This document shows positions 21,662 through 34,600 of a DNA stretch of 64,000 nucleotides, in pieces. The translations under genes were made by a program, and so were the position numbers. The stretch spans positions 18,861 to 82,860 of the forward strand of contig JAQNDB010000470.1 in the NCBI GenBank assembly GCA_029204045.2, in the 5' to 3' direction. A model generated the notes under the pieces. The model saw nothing but the letters and a program-made list of their open reading frames with translations. It was not told where the DNA came from and made no database searches. The stretch is from Tillandsia leiboldiana. Taxonomy: Eukaryota; Streptophyta; Magnoliopsida; Poales; Bromeliaceae. The stretch's first letter is position 1. The number at the start of each line of letters is the position of its first letter.

Positions 21662-24600
21662 ATGGTTGAAGGTGGAAACATCAACCGACCCCCGTTCTTC
21701 GATGGAACAAATTATGCGTACTGGAAAGTACGGATGAAAGCCTTTTTAATTTCCATCGACGAACGGGTGTGGCAATCAATTGAATTAGGATGGTCTAATC
21801 CAACTGAACTTATTGGTGATGTTCACACCTTAAAACCTAGGTCGAAATGGACCAAGGAAGAGTTAGATTCATCTTCTTACAATGGCAAGGGAATTAATGC
21901 TATCTTTAATGCCTTATCTCAAACTGAATTCTCTCGCGTCTCGGCATGTGAGACTGCGAAAGAAATCTGGGATGTTCTTCAGGTTACACATGAGGGAACT
22001 AACCTCGTGAAGATTCAGAAACTGCAAATGCTTACGAGCAAGTTTGACTCTATCTTAATGGCAGAAAATGAATCTTTCACGGACTACTATACACGATTGC
22101 AAGACATCGTAAACTCATGTGCTAATCTGGGAGAGAAGATTCCAGAATTTAAGATTGTAAGAAAGATCTTAAAACTCTACCTGAACGATTTCGCCCAAAG
22201 GTTACTGCCATTGAAACTATTAAACACCCGGACGAAATACGTGTAGAAGAATTAGTTGGTTCATTACAAACTTATGAAATGACATTTACTACTAACAATT
22301 CTTCTGGAAAGGCATCCACTTCTAAGTCTTCAGGTTATGCGTTGAAAACAACTAAGGAAGAAGACGCGGATACATCCTCCTCAGACGATGACGAGAACCT
22401 TTCTATGGAGGAATTTGAGAAGCAGCTCGCTCTTTTGACAAGGAAGTTTCGCCGCAACTTTCGGAGGGGTAATTCAAGCAAATCTCCATCCTTCGGAAAG
22501 TCGAACAAAGGCAAGGGTACTTCAAGTTACAAGTCAAGAAAGCAAGAGAACTTCTCAAAGGATAAGAAAAGTTCAGAAGGACAACTTCAATGCTTCAAAT
22601 GTCGAGGCTACGGCCACATTGCAACAGAGTGTCCTAACAAGTATCCGGCAAAGAAGAAGGCGATGCAGGTCGTCACTTGGGATGACAACTCAACGTCAAA
22701 TGAGTCGTCTTCGAGTGATGAAGAAAAGAGCTCCGCCGCATTCCACGCGTCCGTATCTTCACCCTTCATGTGCTTTATGGCAAGTACATCCGAGTCGATG
22801 TCCAACTCCACTGTTGAAAAGAATGCAACGGACAACGAATCGGATGATTCGGAAGGTGAAGATTTTGCTCTAGCCTACCACAGACTTTTGAGGGACTCAA
22901 AGAAAGTGGCTAAGCAAAACAAGAGTTTGAGAGGGAGAGTGCATGATCTCGAAGAAGAAGCAAAAAGAGCGACTTCTCTCTCAAACGCTCTTGAAGTGGA
23001 AAGGGAAAACCTGATAAAGGCAAATGCTTCCCTTCAAGAGTCCAATGAGCAACTTGAGAAGGAACATACAAATCTGGTGGATAACGCGAATCACTTCTCA
23101 AAGCTCTACAACGAGGCTCGATAGGATAACCTGGAAATGACAAAGACCATTTTCCAACTCAAGAATGACTTACAGCGATTCTCTTCAGGAAGGAGTAAGT
23201 TGGATAGACTTCTTGGTCTTGGTCAATCAAATCGGTTCGGCCTCGGATACACTCAAACTGGAAATAGTCCAAGTTCGAGTGAGACAGTTTTTGTGCCTCA
23301 GTCGGTATCTCCTCCTCCGACACCGGAATTCAAGACAAACAACGACAACAAACCTACTTCATCCTCTTTGGGATCGTCAAGATCTAAGGTATGTTTTCGT
23401 TGTGGTGTTTCAGGGCACATAAGAAGATATTGCAAGACGGGAGTCGAACGCTCATCTCAAGGACCTCTTGCAACAACTACCAAAAAGGCTCCTCCCCGAA
23501 AATCAAAGCAAAACTTTTCAAATGAAAAGAGACTTGGTAGTTCATCGCGCAAGACGATCTCATCAAGGAACAACAATCGCTATAACAAGACGCCTTCACC
23601 TAGGCATATAACTTCACGACCATTACCGACGCACTCCAAAAGGGTTTGGGTGCGCAAAGGTGAAATTTTCCCTTGTCTTGTTTCCAATATTTCCTTGCAT
23701 GCATATGATAGTTCGTCTTGGTATCTGGATAGCGGGTGTTCCCGTCACATGACCGGTGACAAAAATAGTTTTCAAAATCTTGAGAAAATCTCCGGAGGAC
23801 ACGTTGTTTTCGGAGATGGTCGATCTTCCAAAATTGTTGGAAAAGGGACGGTAGCTATTCCAGATGGCCCAATTTTGAAAAACGTCTTATTTGTTGATGG
23901 CCTTAAGACTAACCTCATAAGCATAAGTCAACTTTGCGACAATGGTTTTTCAGTTAACTTTTCATCTGTTGAATGCGTTGTAACTGATAAGGACCATGTC
24001 TTCTTTTTAAAAGGGGTTAGATCTGAAAACAATTGTTATGTTGTTCCTAATAAATTTTCTGAAAATTGTAACTTAGCCGCTTTGAATAATGAAACTCTTT
24101 GGCATGAAAGGCTAGGTCACTTAAATTTTAAGGAACTTATTAGAATTTCAAGCAAGGACGTGGTCAAGGGGGTTCCAAAGCTTTTATTTAAACAAAACAT
24201 TGTGTGTGGTGGTTGCCAAAAGGGAAAACAGTCTAGGACTGCACACAAGAACTTGAACCACGTTGGTACAAAACGGCCCTTGGAACTTTTGCACATGGAC
24301 TTAATGGGGCCGACCCGTCAACCATCTTTGGGAGGTAAATGGTACATTTTTTTATTGGTTGATGATTTCTCTCGGTTTTCTTGGGTAGCATTTTTAAAAG
24401 AGAAAGCTGATACGTTTGACTCTTTTCATGAGATTTGCCATCGTATTATGATTGAAAGGAATGAAAAGATCATTCGTGTTAGAAGTGATAGAGGTGGAGA
24501 ATTCATAAATTCAAAATTCATTGATTTTTGCACTTCAAATGGCATCAAACATGAATTCTCGGCACCCTATACACCTCAGCAGAATGGTGTTGTTGAGCGC

Positions 24601-26777
24601 AAGAACAGGGTTGTTCAAGAGATGGCGCGTGTGATGCTTCATAGCCGGAATTTACCGCTACATTTTTGGGCTGAAGCCGTGAACACCGCTGTCTATGTCA
24701 TTAATAGAGTTTACTTGCGCCCAGGAACTTTAAATACACCATATGAGCTGTGGTTTAGTAGAAAACCCAACATCAAATATTTTCGTGTCTTCGGGAGTCG
24801 ATGTTACATTTTACGTGACCGTGAAAATCTTGGAAAGTTCGACTCTCGAAGTGATGAAGGGATCTTTTTGGGTTATTCTACGAATAGCAGAGCATATCGA
24901 GTATTTAACATTGAATCTAAGACGATCGTAGAATCTATAAATGTTAAAGTAGATGAAGCTTTTCACCTTGGATCTGGAAAATCTACCCTCGATATCTCTC
25001 TAGATGATGATTCTCCTGCTAATGCATCTTCTCATAATAATACTTCCAATATTAATGATGCATCTAATGGTTCTTCGAGTTTATCTGATGTGCAGGAATC
25101 ATCTCATGTATCTCCGAGTACTCCGTTTCAACAAACGTTACGAATCTCCAAGGATCATCCGGAATCGAATATTATTAGAGATCCACAAGAAGGAGTTAGA
25201 ACTCGGAGGCAGTTGGTTTGTGGATTCGCTTGCTACGTATCTTTAATCGAACCAAAGAACATAGATGAAGCTCTTCAGGATGACTACTGGATTAAAGCAA
25301 TGCAGGAAGAGCTCCATCAATTTGAGCGAAACAAAGTCTGGGAATTAACGAAGCCTCCAAAGCAACACAATGTGATAGGTACCAAATGGATCTTCAAGAA
25401 CAAGAAAAATGAGGATGGTACTATCATCAGGAACAAGGCACGATTAGTTGCTCAAGGCTACTCTCAAGTAGAAGGTATAGACTTTGACGAAACATTCGCC
25501 CCTGTAGCTAGACTCGAGTCCATTCGTATACTATTTGCTATTGCTTGTCATTTTAAAATCAAATTATTTCAAATGGACGTTAAGAGCGCATTTCTAAATG
25601 GGTTTTTAAATGAGGAAGTTTATGTGGCTCAACCGAAAGGTTTTGTAGATCATAAACAACCTAACCATGTTTTTCGTTTGAAAAAGGCTCTTTACGGTCT
25701 GAAACAAGCACCGCGAGCATGGTACGAAAGGTTAACAAAGCACCTTTTGGAGAAGGGCTATACTCGAGGGGGAGCTGATAGGACTCTCTTTGTGAAGCAT
25801 TATCAAAGCAATTTCATTGTAGCACAAATCTATGTCGATGACATTGTATTTGGCGCAACAAGAGATAATGATGCTTCTAAATTCGCGGAAACCATGGAAA
25901 GCGAATTTGAGATGTCCATGATGGGCGAATTGACTTATTTCCTTGGATTGCAAATTAAACAAAATGATGAAGGTATTCACTTGAGTCAATCCAAGTATGC
26001 AATGGAGTTGGTCAAAAAGTTTGATCTCGAAAATTGTAAAGATTTTTCGACTCCAATGGGAACTAGCCACAAGGGACTTGGAAGTGAATCACATAGTGAG
26101 AATGTAGACGAGAAACTGTATCGAAGTATGATTGGAAGTCTACTTTACCTCACGGCTAGTCGCCCGGATATATCTTTTGGTGTTGGGATTTGCGCGAGAT
26201 ATCAATCAGCACCAAAGGAGGTTCACCTGAAAGCGGTGAAAAGGATCATCCGGTATATCAAAGGATCAATTAATTTCGGAATTTGGTATCCTATGGGAAC
26301 AAGTTTGGATATTGTTGGATACTCAGATGCCGATTAGGCAGGATCAGTGGATGATCGGAAAAGCACGAGTGGTGCATGCTTCTATCTTGGCCATTGCCTT
26401 GTTGCATGGCACAGTAAAAAGCAGAATTGCATAGCACTCTCGACTGTCGAAGCGGAATACATTTCAGCTGGAAGTTGCTCAACTCAACTCATTTGGATGA
26501 AAAGCGTATTGAGCGACTTCCGCATTTCAGCATCTTTGGTAACAATTCTTTGTGACAACACAAGTGCAATTAACATTTCTAAAAACCCTGTGTTGCACTC
26601 TAGAACAAAACATATTGAGCTTAGATATCTTTTCTTAGAGAGCTAGTTGAATCAAATACTCTTCAACTTTCATATATTTCAACTGAGGATCAATTAGCTG
26701 ACATTCTAACAAAACCTCTGGATCAAAAACGTTTTATTCATTTACGAAAAGCAATTGGAATGCTTTCCTTGAAATAA
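21662..26777 (+). pseudogene. gag-pol: Sire-B Gag-Pol polyprotein gene with two frameshifts and two stop codons
   Basis: Copia-order polyprotein: Gag domain (from 21662), zinc knuckle CFKCRGYGHIATEC (near 22590), coiled coil, second knuckle CFRCGVSGHIRRYC (near 23396), protease WYLDSGCSRHMTG (near 23720), pre-integrase HHCC (HERLGHLN to CGGCQKGK, 24100-24230), integrase core (HMDLMGP, RSDRGGEF, PQQNGVVERKNR), reverse transcriptase (QMDVKSAFLNG, IYVDD near 25831) and RNase H (DAD, EAEYIS, CDNTSAI). Lesions: one-base deletion near 22165; TAG at 23122-23124 in the Gag coiled coil; TAG at 26335-26337 in place of the Trp of DADWAGS; a frameshift near 26625-26640. The region 23137-26337 is open for 1066 codons with all catalytic motifs, so decay is recent. 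The homologous end is TAA at 26775-26777. Confidence 0.95.
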
Positions 26778-27718
26778 ACTTCTTTTTGAAACCTTTGCTT
26801 AGGATAGGTTTTGTATTTGTTTTTGTTTTGTTCATTATCTATGTTTGTACATAGGACATTAATTGAGCATAGATCATAATTGACTTTAATTGCATCTTTT
26901 CGCACATTTAAAAATTTATTATGCTTTTGCCATCATAATATTTCACTGTTGCAATGATCATTTATGTTAATTAAATCATCTTCTAAGTGATCAAAGTCAA
27001 TTTCTCTCTCTCTATGATCTCTTGGTATAGTCATTATCTTATTTGACTGCTTAGTCGAGTATGAAATCGAGATCAATATTTGGTTGAATACTTTATATTT
27101 TAAGTAATTGATAGCCAATTGAGGGGGAGTCATAGAAAAAGTAAAATGCTCAAAAGATGTGGAAAGAGTTACATCCCAATGAGGAGTGTGAAAACTACCA
27201 CCACATGGAGGAAAGAGCTACCACCTCGGTCGTCCGAGTATTGTGTGCAGCTACCACATGTATACCAAGCATGGTTGTTCAAATTTTTGATTAAGTAAAA
27301 TGCATGTTGAAATACTTGACTCCGTCAAATTTCAAGGTTGGTATAAGGTGGGTTTTTAAAGAAAGATGCTCAAAGAGCCACTCTCATCAACAGATTGTCT
27401 AGATACATTATCTATTATATTTGGGATTTCAAACATCTATTGATCTTTGTATTTCATTTTCTTTACTGAATTGATGATTTGATAAAGGCATTACTCATAA
27501 GATCAAGTTAGATGTAATTGAAGGTGTTCAACTTTAAGGGATTTAATTTTTGTAAATTTTCGTTTCATTTTTGGATATTATTGATAGATTTGGCATAATC
27601 TAATTCTTGTTGTATGAAACGATGATTTTTGTTTAAAGTTGATACACATTTGTGCTTACAATCTTTTTCTGGTTTTTCTTGAATTTCTTTGAAATTTTCT
27701 AAAGAAAAAGTTGGAGCC
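26778..27718 (+). other. Non-coding stretch between pol and the internal promoter of Sire-B
   Basis: AT-rich with no conserved frame; collinear with 5942-6880 of Sire-C. It contains a purine tract GAGGGGGAGT (27120) and a segment with CTACCACC motifs (27195-27260) that also survives in Sire-A at 42060-42180. Confidence 0.7.
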
Positions 27719-27887
27719 GATCCGGATCGGGCTAGATGATCCGGATCCCGAACGCAGGAATTCTTCTGCGGGCTGACGATCCGGATTGTATCTGCCGATC
27801 CGGATCCCGAACGCAGTTTCTCACTGCGGGTAGCCGATCCGGATCGCAGTTATGAACTGATCCGGATCGCGGCTAGGTTTTATAAAG
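27719..27887 (+). promoter_or_regulatory. Internal promoter-like unit of Sire-B: six GATCCGGATC palindromes plus TATA
   Basis: Six copies of GATCCGGATC (one ends ATT) in three pairs, then TATAAAG at 27881-27887. The copies are separated by CCCGAACGCAG-type spacers absent from the LTR. The unit lies between pol and the extra ORF and is conserved in Sire-C, so it is an element-encoded feature. Its likeness to the U3 module of the LTR suggests it drives the extra ORF; expression is not shown. Confidence 0.6.
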
Positions 27888-28003
27888 AACAAAAGGGTTT
27901 TTGATTTCTTTTACTCCAATCTTTTGTTCCAAAGTTTCCAGAGCCTCTCTCTCTAGATTTCATCCTTCCTGGAAGCTTTCAAACTCAAGTTCTTCAACTC
28001 CAA

Positions 28004-28388
28004 GTAAGTTTTATTGATCAAAATCTCGGTTTTTCACCGTTTTTCTCTCTTCTTCCTCAAACGTCATGAATTTCTTGGATCAACTTTGTTTGTGGATGGT
28101 TTTTGATCAAATTTCTTTTGAAATAAGAACTCTGGGTAGATTAGTTTTGATTATATGCTAGGTATTCTCCTGATTAACGGATTTTTAGGCTTCGATTTCT
28201 AAAATTTCGGTTTTAGGGCATATAATAAGGATTTTCGAAAATCATGCAATTGATCTATTTTTAAAAGTCCTTTTGCAAAACTAATTCGATTCTTAGTCTC
28301 TCTACATGATTATGATTGTTTGGGTACAATTTTTCAAATCTTTGAAAATTAACAATTTTCTCATGTGTTCTTGAGTCGTTCCACACAG
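28004..28388 (+). other. Probable leader intron of the Sire-B extra ORF (385 bp)
   Basis: Donor CCAA|GTAAGT at 28004 follows a CT-rich leader about 90 bases long; acceptor CCACACAG|G ends at 28388, 29 bases before the ATG at 28418. The intervening DNA is AT/T-rich like plant introns. Donor and acceptor positions are conserved in Sire-C. Confidence 0.5.
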
Positions 28389-28417
28389 GATTTCTTTTCT
28401 CAAAGAAACCATTAGCA

Positions 28418-28741
28418 ATGGTGATCACTTGGATTGTTTTCCTACTTACTGCTATGGTACATACGAGAGACACTGCCAAGAGAGCTAAAAAGGATGAAGT
28501 TAACTGGGATGAGTTATCTGATAATGAAACACATCCTGAAGAATCGCCACAGAAAACCTCTGTTGCATCAAAAGGGAAAGCCCATGCAGAAACATCAACG
28601 GAAAAGGCTCCGCTTACTGCTGCGGAAAAAGGAAAAGCACCGATGACTTCTTCATCCATTTTCCTAAAAAGAAAAAGACTTGCTCGACGACCTGGACGAG
28701 CTCGAGGTATTGAAATAAATGAACCATGTCAAGAGAACCCA
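28418..28741 (+). pseudogene. Extra ORF of Sire-B, first part (interrupted by Ty3-D)
   Basis: Starts with a hydrophobic segment MVITWIVFLLTAMV, then a charged low-complexity region with Lys/Arg, Glu/Asp and Ala/Pro/Thr. Homologous to the Sire-C ORF at 5244-4811. Ty3-D enters after codon 108, and the frame resumes at 39114. Sireviruses often hold an env-like ORF here. The hydrophobic start could be a signal or membrane anchor, but no envelope-type features follow, so the function is unknown. Confidence 0.7.
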
Positions 28742-29504
28742 TGTAATAGCCGCGGGTTTTCGAACCGCTTTTAGGCAAAGGGGTCCGGGGGTTTGATTTT
28801 CTTTTGTCATTCTGGGCAGGCCGTCGGGGGCTCGCGGGCATTTTTTTTTGAGAATAAAGCTCGCGAAGCGGAGGCCGGCGGCGCGATCGGATCGGATTTC
28901 CGACCCCGGAAGCTCCCGGAATAAATTTTCGAAGTTGCTGCGGTTCGGGTGTCCGGCACGTCCCTTTTGAGGTAAACCAGGCCCGGATTTAACGATATTT
29001 TTTGATTCAAGCTAGTTAATTCTTTCGCACCGGCTCAGTCTAATTTTCTGTAAATTTTCGGGATCCGACATAAATTAATTTAATTTATTTCGTTCTACCT
29101 ATCCGGGTTAATTTGGGGCTAGGTTAGCATTTGGAGTTGGACGCGGGTTGGGCTCGATCGTACCAAAACAGCTAATTAATTGGGGGTTTGAGAGGTGAGG
29201 GTTGGGAACCCCTTCTCAGTCTGCTACCCCTTTGGCACGCACGACCCGAGCGAAGACGGTCGAGGAGAGGGGAGAACGCCGCATCCCCACCACCACCACA
29301 CCGGACCTACGAGAACGGACGATCCCCTCTTCCCAAACCTTCGTCGTCCTCATCAAGGTGAGACGGGAATTTAGTTTCTTTTTCCTCGTGTTGAGTTCTT
29401 GATCATCTTGACCGGAAGGGGTGAGGCACAGGCGGCGGATTTCCCGGAATCCGCCGCACGTGCGAAGAAAACCCCCCCCCCCCCCCCATCCGGCGCCCTC
29501 ATGC

Positions 29505-29870
29505 GACCCGCACGGGCCAGGCGGCGCCCAGCCCCCCCCGCGTGCGGGATGACCCGCACGGGGCCGGGCGCACGCCCAGCCGCGTGCGGGATGACCCGCA
29601 CGGGGCCGGGCGGCGCCCAGCCCCCGCGTGCGGGATGGCCCGCACGGGGCCGGGCGCACGCCCAGCCGCGTGCGGGGTGACCCGCACGGGGCTGGGCGAC
29701 GCCCAGACCCGCGTGCGGGGTGACCCGCACGGGGCCGGGCGGCACGCCCAGCCCGCGTGCGGGGTAGGCCGCAGGGCTGGGCGGCGCCCAGCCCCGCGTG
29801 CGGGGTGACCCGCACGGGGCCGGACGCGCGCTCAACCCCACGTGTGGGGTTGCCCGTACGGAGCTGAGCA
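29505..29870 (+). repeat. GC-rich tandem array of about eight 42-46-bp hairpin units (Ty3-D 5' LTR)
   Basis: Each unit has CGTGCGGG, a spacer of about four bases, then CCCGCACG, followed by a second stem GGGC..GCCC with a variable loop (GGGCGCACGCCC, GGGCGGCGCCC, GGGCGACGCCC). The array is repeated in the 3' LTR at 37183-37550. It may form strong RNA or DNA secondary structure. Confidence 0.85.
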
Positions 29871-30974
29871 CGCGCACGGCCCGCGTGCGGACGGGGAGCC
29901 GCGAACCCGACGAGCGGTTCGCCCGCCTCTCGTCTTCATCCGCGTCTGAGCGTCGCTTTTCTCCTCGCGGCAGGTGTGCGAAGGAGCCGAGCGGGAGTAC
30001 CAGGACGCGAGGGAGCGGAGCGTTGACGCCTACTAGCGACAGGTGGGTTGAGTGTGATATTTGGCATCGAACCACATTGATTGTTTTAATTTAAATATTA
30101 TATGTTACCGTTCACTTCAGTAATCATTATTCTAGATGCTACGGATTATTGCTACACATCGATAGTTACGTGGTCTCGTGTTTTGATGCTTCAGCTACCG
30201 TCTTTCCTTCGACTATGCTAATAGTAGGGCAACATGAGTTTACACGCCTCTACCTTACTCTGATTCATGCATCATGGTTACTGCTTTACTATTTCATATA
30301 CATTGCGATTACTGCATTACTATTGCTCATATATTGTGGTTACTGTGCTCGAGGCTGCAACACGTGCACCCGCGGTTTGGCCACCGTGAGGGGTGCACTT
30401 TTCCGGAAAAGAGGTCGTAGGACCCGTGTATACCCACGAGGTGACGTAGTGGGGCCCCTTATTAGCTGTGGGGTTGAGGCGCCGAGGTGCGAGCGGAGCG
30501 ACCCGCCGGTTTAGTTGTCCGGCGCGGTCGCGGTGCTGCAGGTACGGTATGGGCCGTCGGTAGTGGACCGACGCGGCAGAGTATTACAGGATGCAGATAT
30601 ACAGGTTACCATTTCCCCCCCCCCCCCCAAAAGGGTGGTTGCTCCGGTTGTCGCCACGGTTTGTTTTTATTATTCCCCCTGCACGGCATTTATTAGTCAC
30701 TGACTTCCCACTTCGTGACAGGGCCCAGGCGAGGGGAGAGGTAGGTGGCGGTGAGGACGGGGCGGACACAGCGGGACCGTTGGAGACCCTGAACTTTATA
30801 CTTTCCTTTTCTTTTCAGCTTTTCATTTATATTGTGGGCATGTGTGAGGTTCCCGATACCCTTGTGGGGTCGACGTAGATGTCGGTATTTGATTATCTGT
30901 TTATGCACTACCTTTCCCTTTATTTCCTACTGGCCATTTGAAAAGCGAAACAAAAACAAAGAAAAGATTGCGAA

Positions 30975-31158
30975 AACCGTTTTCAAAGTCTAAGTGTCGT
31001 GTGGGCACTGATTTCAAAACCTTGTGGATTTATGGATTGCGAAATGAGCTTTCAAAACTTGGGTGTCGTGTGGGCACCGTTTTCAAAACCCTGGGGTTTA
31101 TGCTGATTTCGAAACTCGTTTTCAAAACTTAAGTGCCGGGTGGGCACTCTTTAAAAAC
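30975..31158 (+). repeat. Three-unit imperfect repeat near the end of the Ty3-D LTR
   Basis: Units share TTTTCAAA followed by GTGTCGTGTGGGCAC or a variant (GTGCCGGGTGGGCAC in the third), 60-75 bp apart. Also at 38656-38839 in the 3' LTR. Confidence 0.7.
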
Positions 31159-31435
31159 CGTGGATTTATCCTTTCAAGTTGAAGTGGCCATGCGCTTAAA
31201 TATTTAGAATACTGGTTGTATGTAATTGAATGTTGTGATTGAATGGTTATGTTTGCTTGGGAGATGTATTCAACCACACGCCGTGCACGTACAGGGGAGA
31301 CTCTGTCCGTTTGCAGAGAGATCCTGTATGTGCGGCGGGTCTGGGCACGCACCGGGGAAGAAAGAGACCTTTCAAAAAAAAAAAAAAAAATGCCGTTTCC
31401 GCTAAAACAAACCCCCGGGGCGTGACAGATTAAGA

Positions 31436-31448
31436 TGGTATCGGAGCC
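31436..31448 (+). other. Primer-binding site of Ty3-D
   Basis: TGGTATCGGAGCC, one mismatch (A to G) from the initiator tRNA-Met-type site in the other elements, eight bases inside the LTR. Confidence 0.85.
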
Positions 31449-31640
31449 TTCATTCAATCACAACAGCTAGTGCCGACATCCGTGGGAATGCCTCACATAC
31501 CTACGAATAAATGAAATGGGTGGGGCATAGGATTTTAGAACGTGAGTGAACGGGGGGCGGGAGTTTGAATCTTTCCTCGCATAAAAGGGTACACTGGTTG
31601 TAGTTACTGTCTAATTTTGACCTTCTTGTGAGTGACAGAT

Positions 31641-34600
31641 ATGGCCCGTACAAGGTCATCGGCGGGGGACGCCGAGGCGGATGCGACAACGTCGACGGCC
31701 GCGGAGAACCAACTCCTGCGGCAACAATTGCGGGAAATGGCGGGGCAATTGGCTACCCTCACCGATCACGTACGCCAGATGACGCAGCAGCAGGCCGCAC
31801 CTGTGACGGCCGCCCCGGTCCCTCCGCCGGGGCCGACAGCACCGGCCGCGGCACCGCCGACAGCACCACCACCAGCGGCGACTACGGGGCCGGCGCCAGG
31901 GACAACTAGCCGGGTTATTCTGGAGGAAACGGTGGTCACGCCTACCCCTATCGCGGCTGCCGCCGCCACGAGTGGAGGGGGGGTTGTGATGACCGAACGG
32001 GATCGAGTGCGGGCCAACTTGAAGGACTTTAAGAAGCACGACCCGCCCACGTTCGAAGGGGACACGACAGATCCGTGGGTCGTGGAGAACTGGGTGGGGT
32101 CAATGGAGAAACTCTTTGAAGACTTACTTATGGAGGATCACGAGCGGGTTCCCCTAGCCGTCCATTGCTTGGAAGGGAATGCCCGCTTGTGGTGGAAGAC
32201 GATACGCCCCGATCCTGCTAAGGGTACCGCTCTTCCGTCCTGGACAACTTTCAAGAAGGAGCTGTTCGAGGCCTTCTTCACCAGCAGCGTCAAGAAAAAG
32301 TTGGAGGATGACCTAAACCACATTCAACAAGGGGACCGGACGGTCATGGAATATCAACGGGAATTCGTCCGACTAGTAAATTGCGTCTCGTTCGTCGCAC
32401 GGGACGAGGCTCACAAGGCACAACTCTTCGTCGATGGCCTGCGAAGCGACATCTTCGAGGTGGTGAACGCGGCTGGCCTGCATACCTTTCAGGGAGTGGT
32501 CGACAAGGCCACCACGGTGGAGCGGGGTTTCGCTGTGACCCGTGCCAGAAGGGAGAACGCGGCGCGGCTAAGGGATCAGAAGCGACACCAGCAAGGCTGG
32601 GGGGAGGGTTCTTCCAGCGGGAGCCGACCCCCCAAAAGATGGAGACCGCCGACAGGACCCCGGGGCGCGCCAACAGGAGGGCCGAGGCCGTGGAATAGGC
32701 CTTGTGTCATATGCGGGGGAGGACACCTGACGGGAGAGTGCCCCCAAAGAGACGACCATTGTTTCAGGTGCGGCAAACGGGGGCACTTCCGCCGCAACTG
32801 CCCCTTAGGCGGGGGATCGGCGCCCATGGGAGCACCTACGCCCAGGCCACAGCACTCAGGGCGGGGAAAAGCTCCTATGGCGTCGGCTTCCAGACCCCCC
32901 GCACCACGGCGTGAGGAGGACCGGCAACCACAACCAGGCGGGAGGGTTTTCTCAATGACCCGCCAAGGGACTGATCCACCGGAGGACGCTCTTGCAGGTA
33001 CTACTTCCGTTTTGAATTCCCGTGCTAGAACTCTTTTCGATACCGGAGCAACGCACTCGTTCATTTCTCGTGATTTCGTTTTCATGCATAACCTCGAGGA
33101 GACACCCCTCCAAGCCTCCTTGACGGTGCAAACGGCGGGAGGGACTCTGGAGGCGACCAGTTTTGTGGCCGCCTGCCCGATTATGTTGGGACGGTTGGTC
33201 TGCCCTTGGGACTTGGCGGTGATCCCTTTGAAGGAGTACGACGTGGTGTTGGGCATGGACTGGCTCACAAGGTACCAGGCACTCATTGATTGCGACAAGC
33301 GACAACTGCGGCTGCAAGAACCGGGCTTCCCCGAACATGTGTACATAATGGGCAAGAGCATCTCCTTCCCGGCGGTTATTTCAGCGGCACGGGCCAGAAG
33401 ACTGGTTGAGGGGGGGTGCGTGGCCTATCTAGCATCGGTGGATTTGGCTACTCGACCCTCGACGACACTTGCAGATATCCCAGTGGTGAGGGACTATCCT
33501 GACGTTTTCCCCGCGGAGTTGCCGGGGATGCCTCCGGAGAGGGAGGTGGAGTTCCCTATTGAGCTGCTGCCAGGCACGCAGCCTATTACGAAGGCCCCTT
33601 ACCGAATGGCCTTCGCGGAGCTGAAGGAGCTTAAGGCACAACTGGAAGATCTCTTGGACAAAGGGTTCATCCGACCGAGTGTGTCACCCTGGGGCGCACC
33701 GGTACTCTTTGTACGGAAGAAAGATGGAAGCCTGCGGCTCTGCATTGACTACAGAGGGATAAACAAAGTCACGGTGAAGAATAAGTACCCCCTACCCAGA
33801 ATCGACGACCTCTTCGATCAGTTACGGGGAGCGACGGTCTTCTCCAAAATTGACCTACAGTCGGGCTATCATCAACTCCGAGTTCGAAATGAAGATATCC
33901 CCAAGACCGCCTTCCGGACTCGATACGGCCACTACGAGTTCACGGTGATGCCTTTCGGGCTTACGAACGCCCCCGCTGTTTTCATGGACATGATGAACCG
34001 GATCTTCAGACCCTTCTTGGATCGGTTCGTGGTAGTCTTCATCGACGACATCCTGATTTACTCCACTACCGACGAGGAGCACGAGGACCATCTACGGACG
34101 ATCCTGCAAACCCTCAGAGAGCAGAAGCTGTTCGCTAAACTCAAGAAGTGTGAATTCTGGCTGCGGGAAGTTGGCTTCCTAGGGCATGTGATCTCGGCAC
34201 AGGGGATCGCTGTGGACCCCAAAAAGGTAGAAGCAGTGGTAGACTGGCGGCCGCCGACGTCGGTGACAGAAGTACGAAGTTTTCTAGGGCTGGCAGGATA
34301 CTACCGGCGTTTCGTTGAGGGTTTCGCAAAGATCGCTACCCCTTTAAACCGATTGACCAGAAAAGGCGAGAAGTTCATATGGACGGCCAAGTGCCAGGAG
34401 AGTTTTGAGGAACTCAAGAAGAGATTAACTAAGGCACCAATACTGGTGCTGCCGACGCCCGGAGAGGATTATGAAGTGTACTGCGACGCGTCAAGGATCG
34501 GTCTTGGAGGTGTTCTGATGCAACAGGGGAAGGTGATCGCCTACGCGTCCAGGCAGCTGAAGGACTACGAAAGGAACTACCCGATACACGACTTGGAATT

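Larger units (their letters stand above)
28742..31427 (+). repeat. 5' LTR of Ty3-D (2686 bp)
   Basis: TGTAATAG...GTGACA. Contains C homopolymers (29470-29489, 30617-30628), a GC-rich hairpin array (29505-29870), a three-unit repeat (30975-31158) and an A run (31374-31390). The short open frames in it recur in the 3' LTR only because the LTRs are copies and have no recognisable product. Confidence 0.96.

Noticed and set aside
29505..29870. CRISPR-like array of short repeats with spacers
   Set aside because: Units are contiguous, GC-rich and present in both LTRs of a plant retrotransposon; there are no unique spacers or cas genes.
30149..30514. A 121-codon frame in the Ty3-D LTR, repeated at 37831
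   Set aside because: Identical only because LTRs are copies; no known domain, no relative outside the LTR pair in the window.
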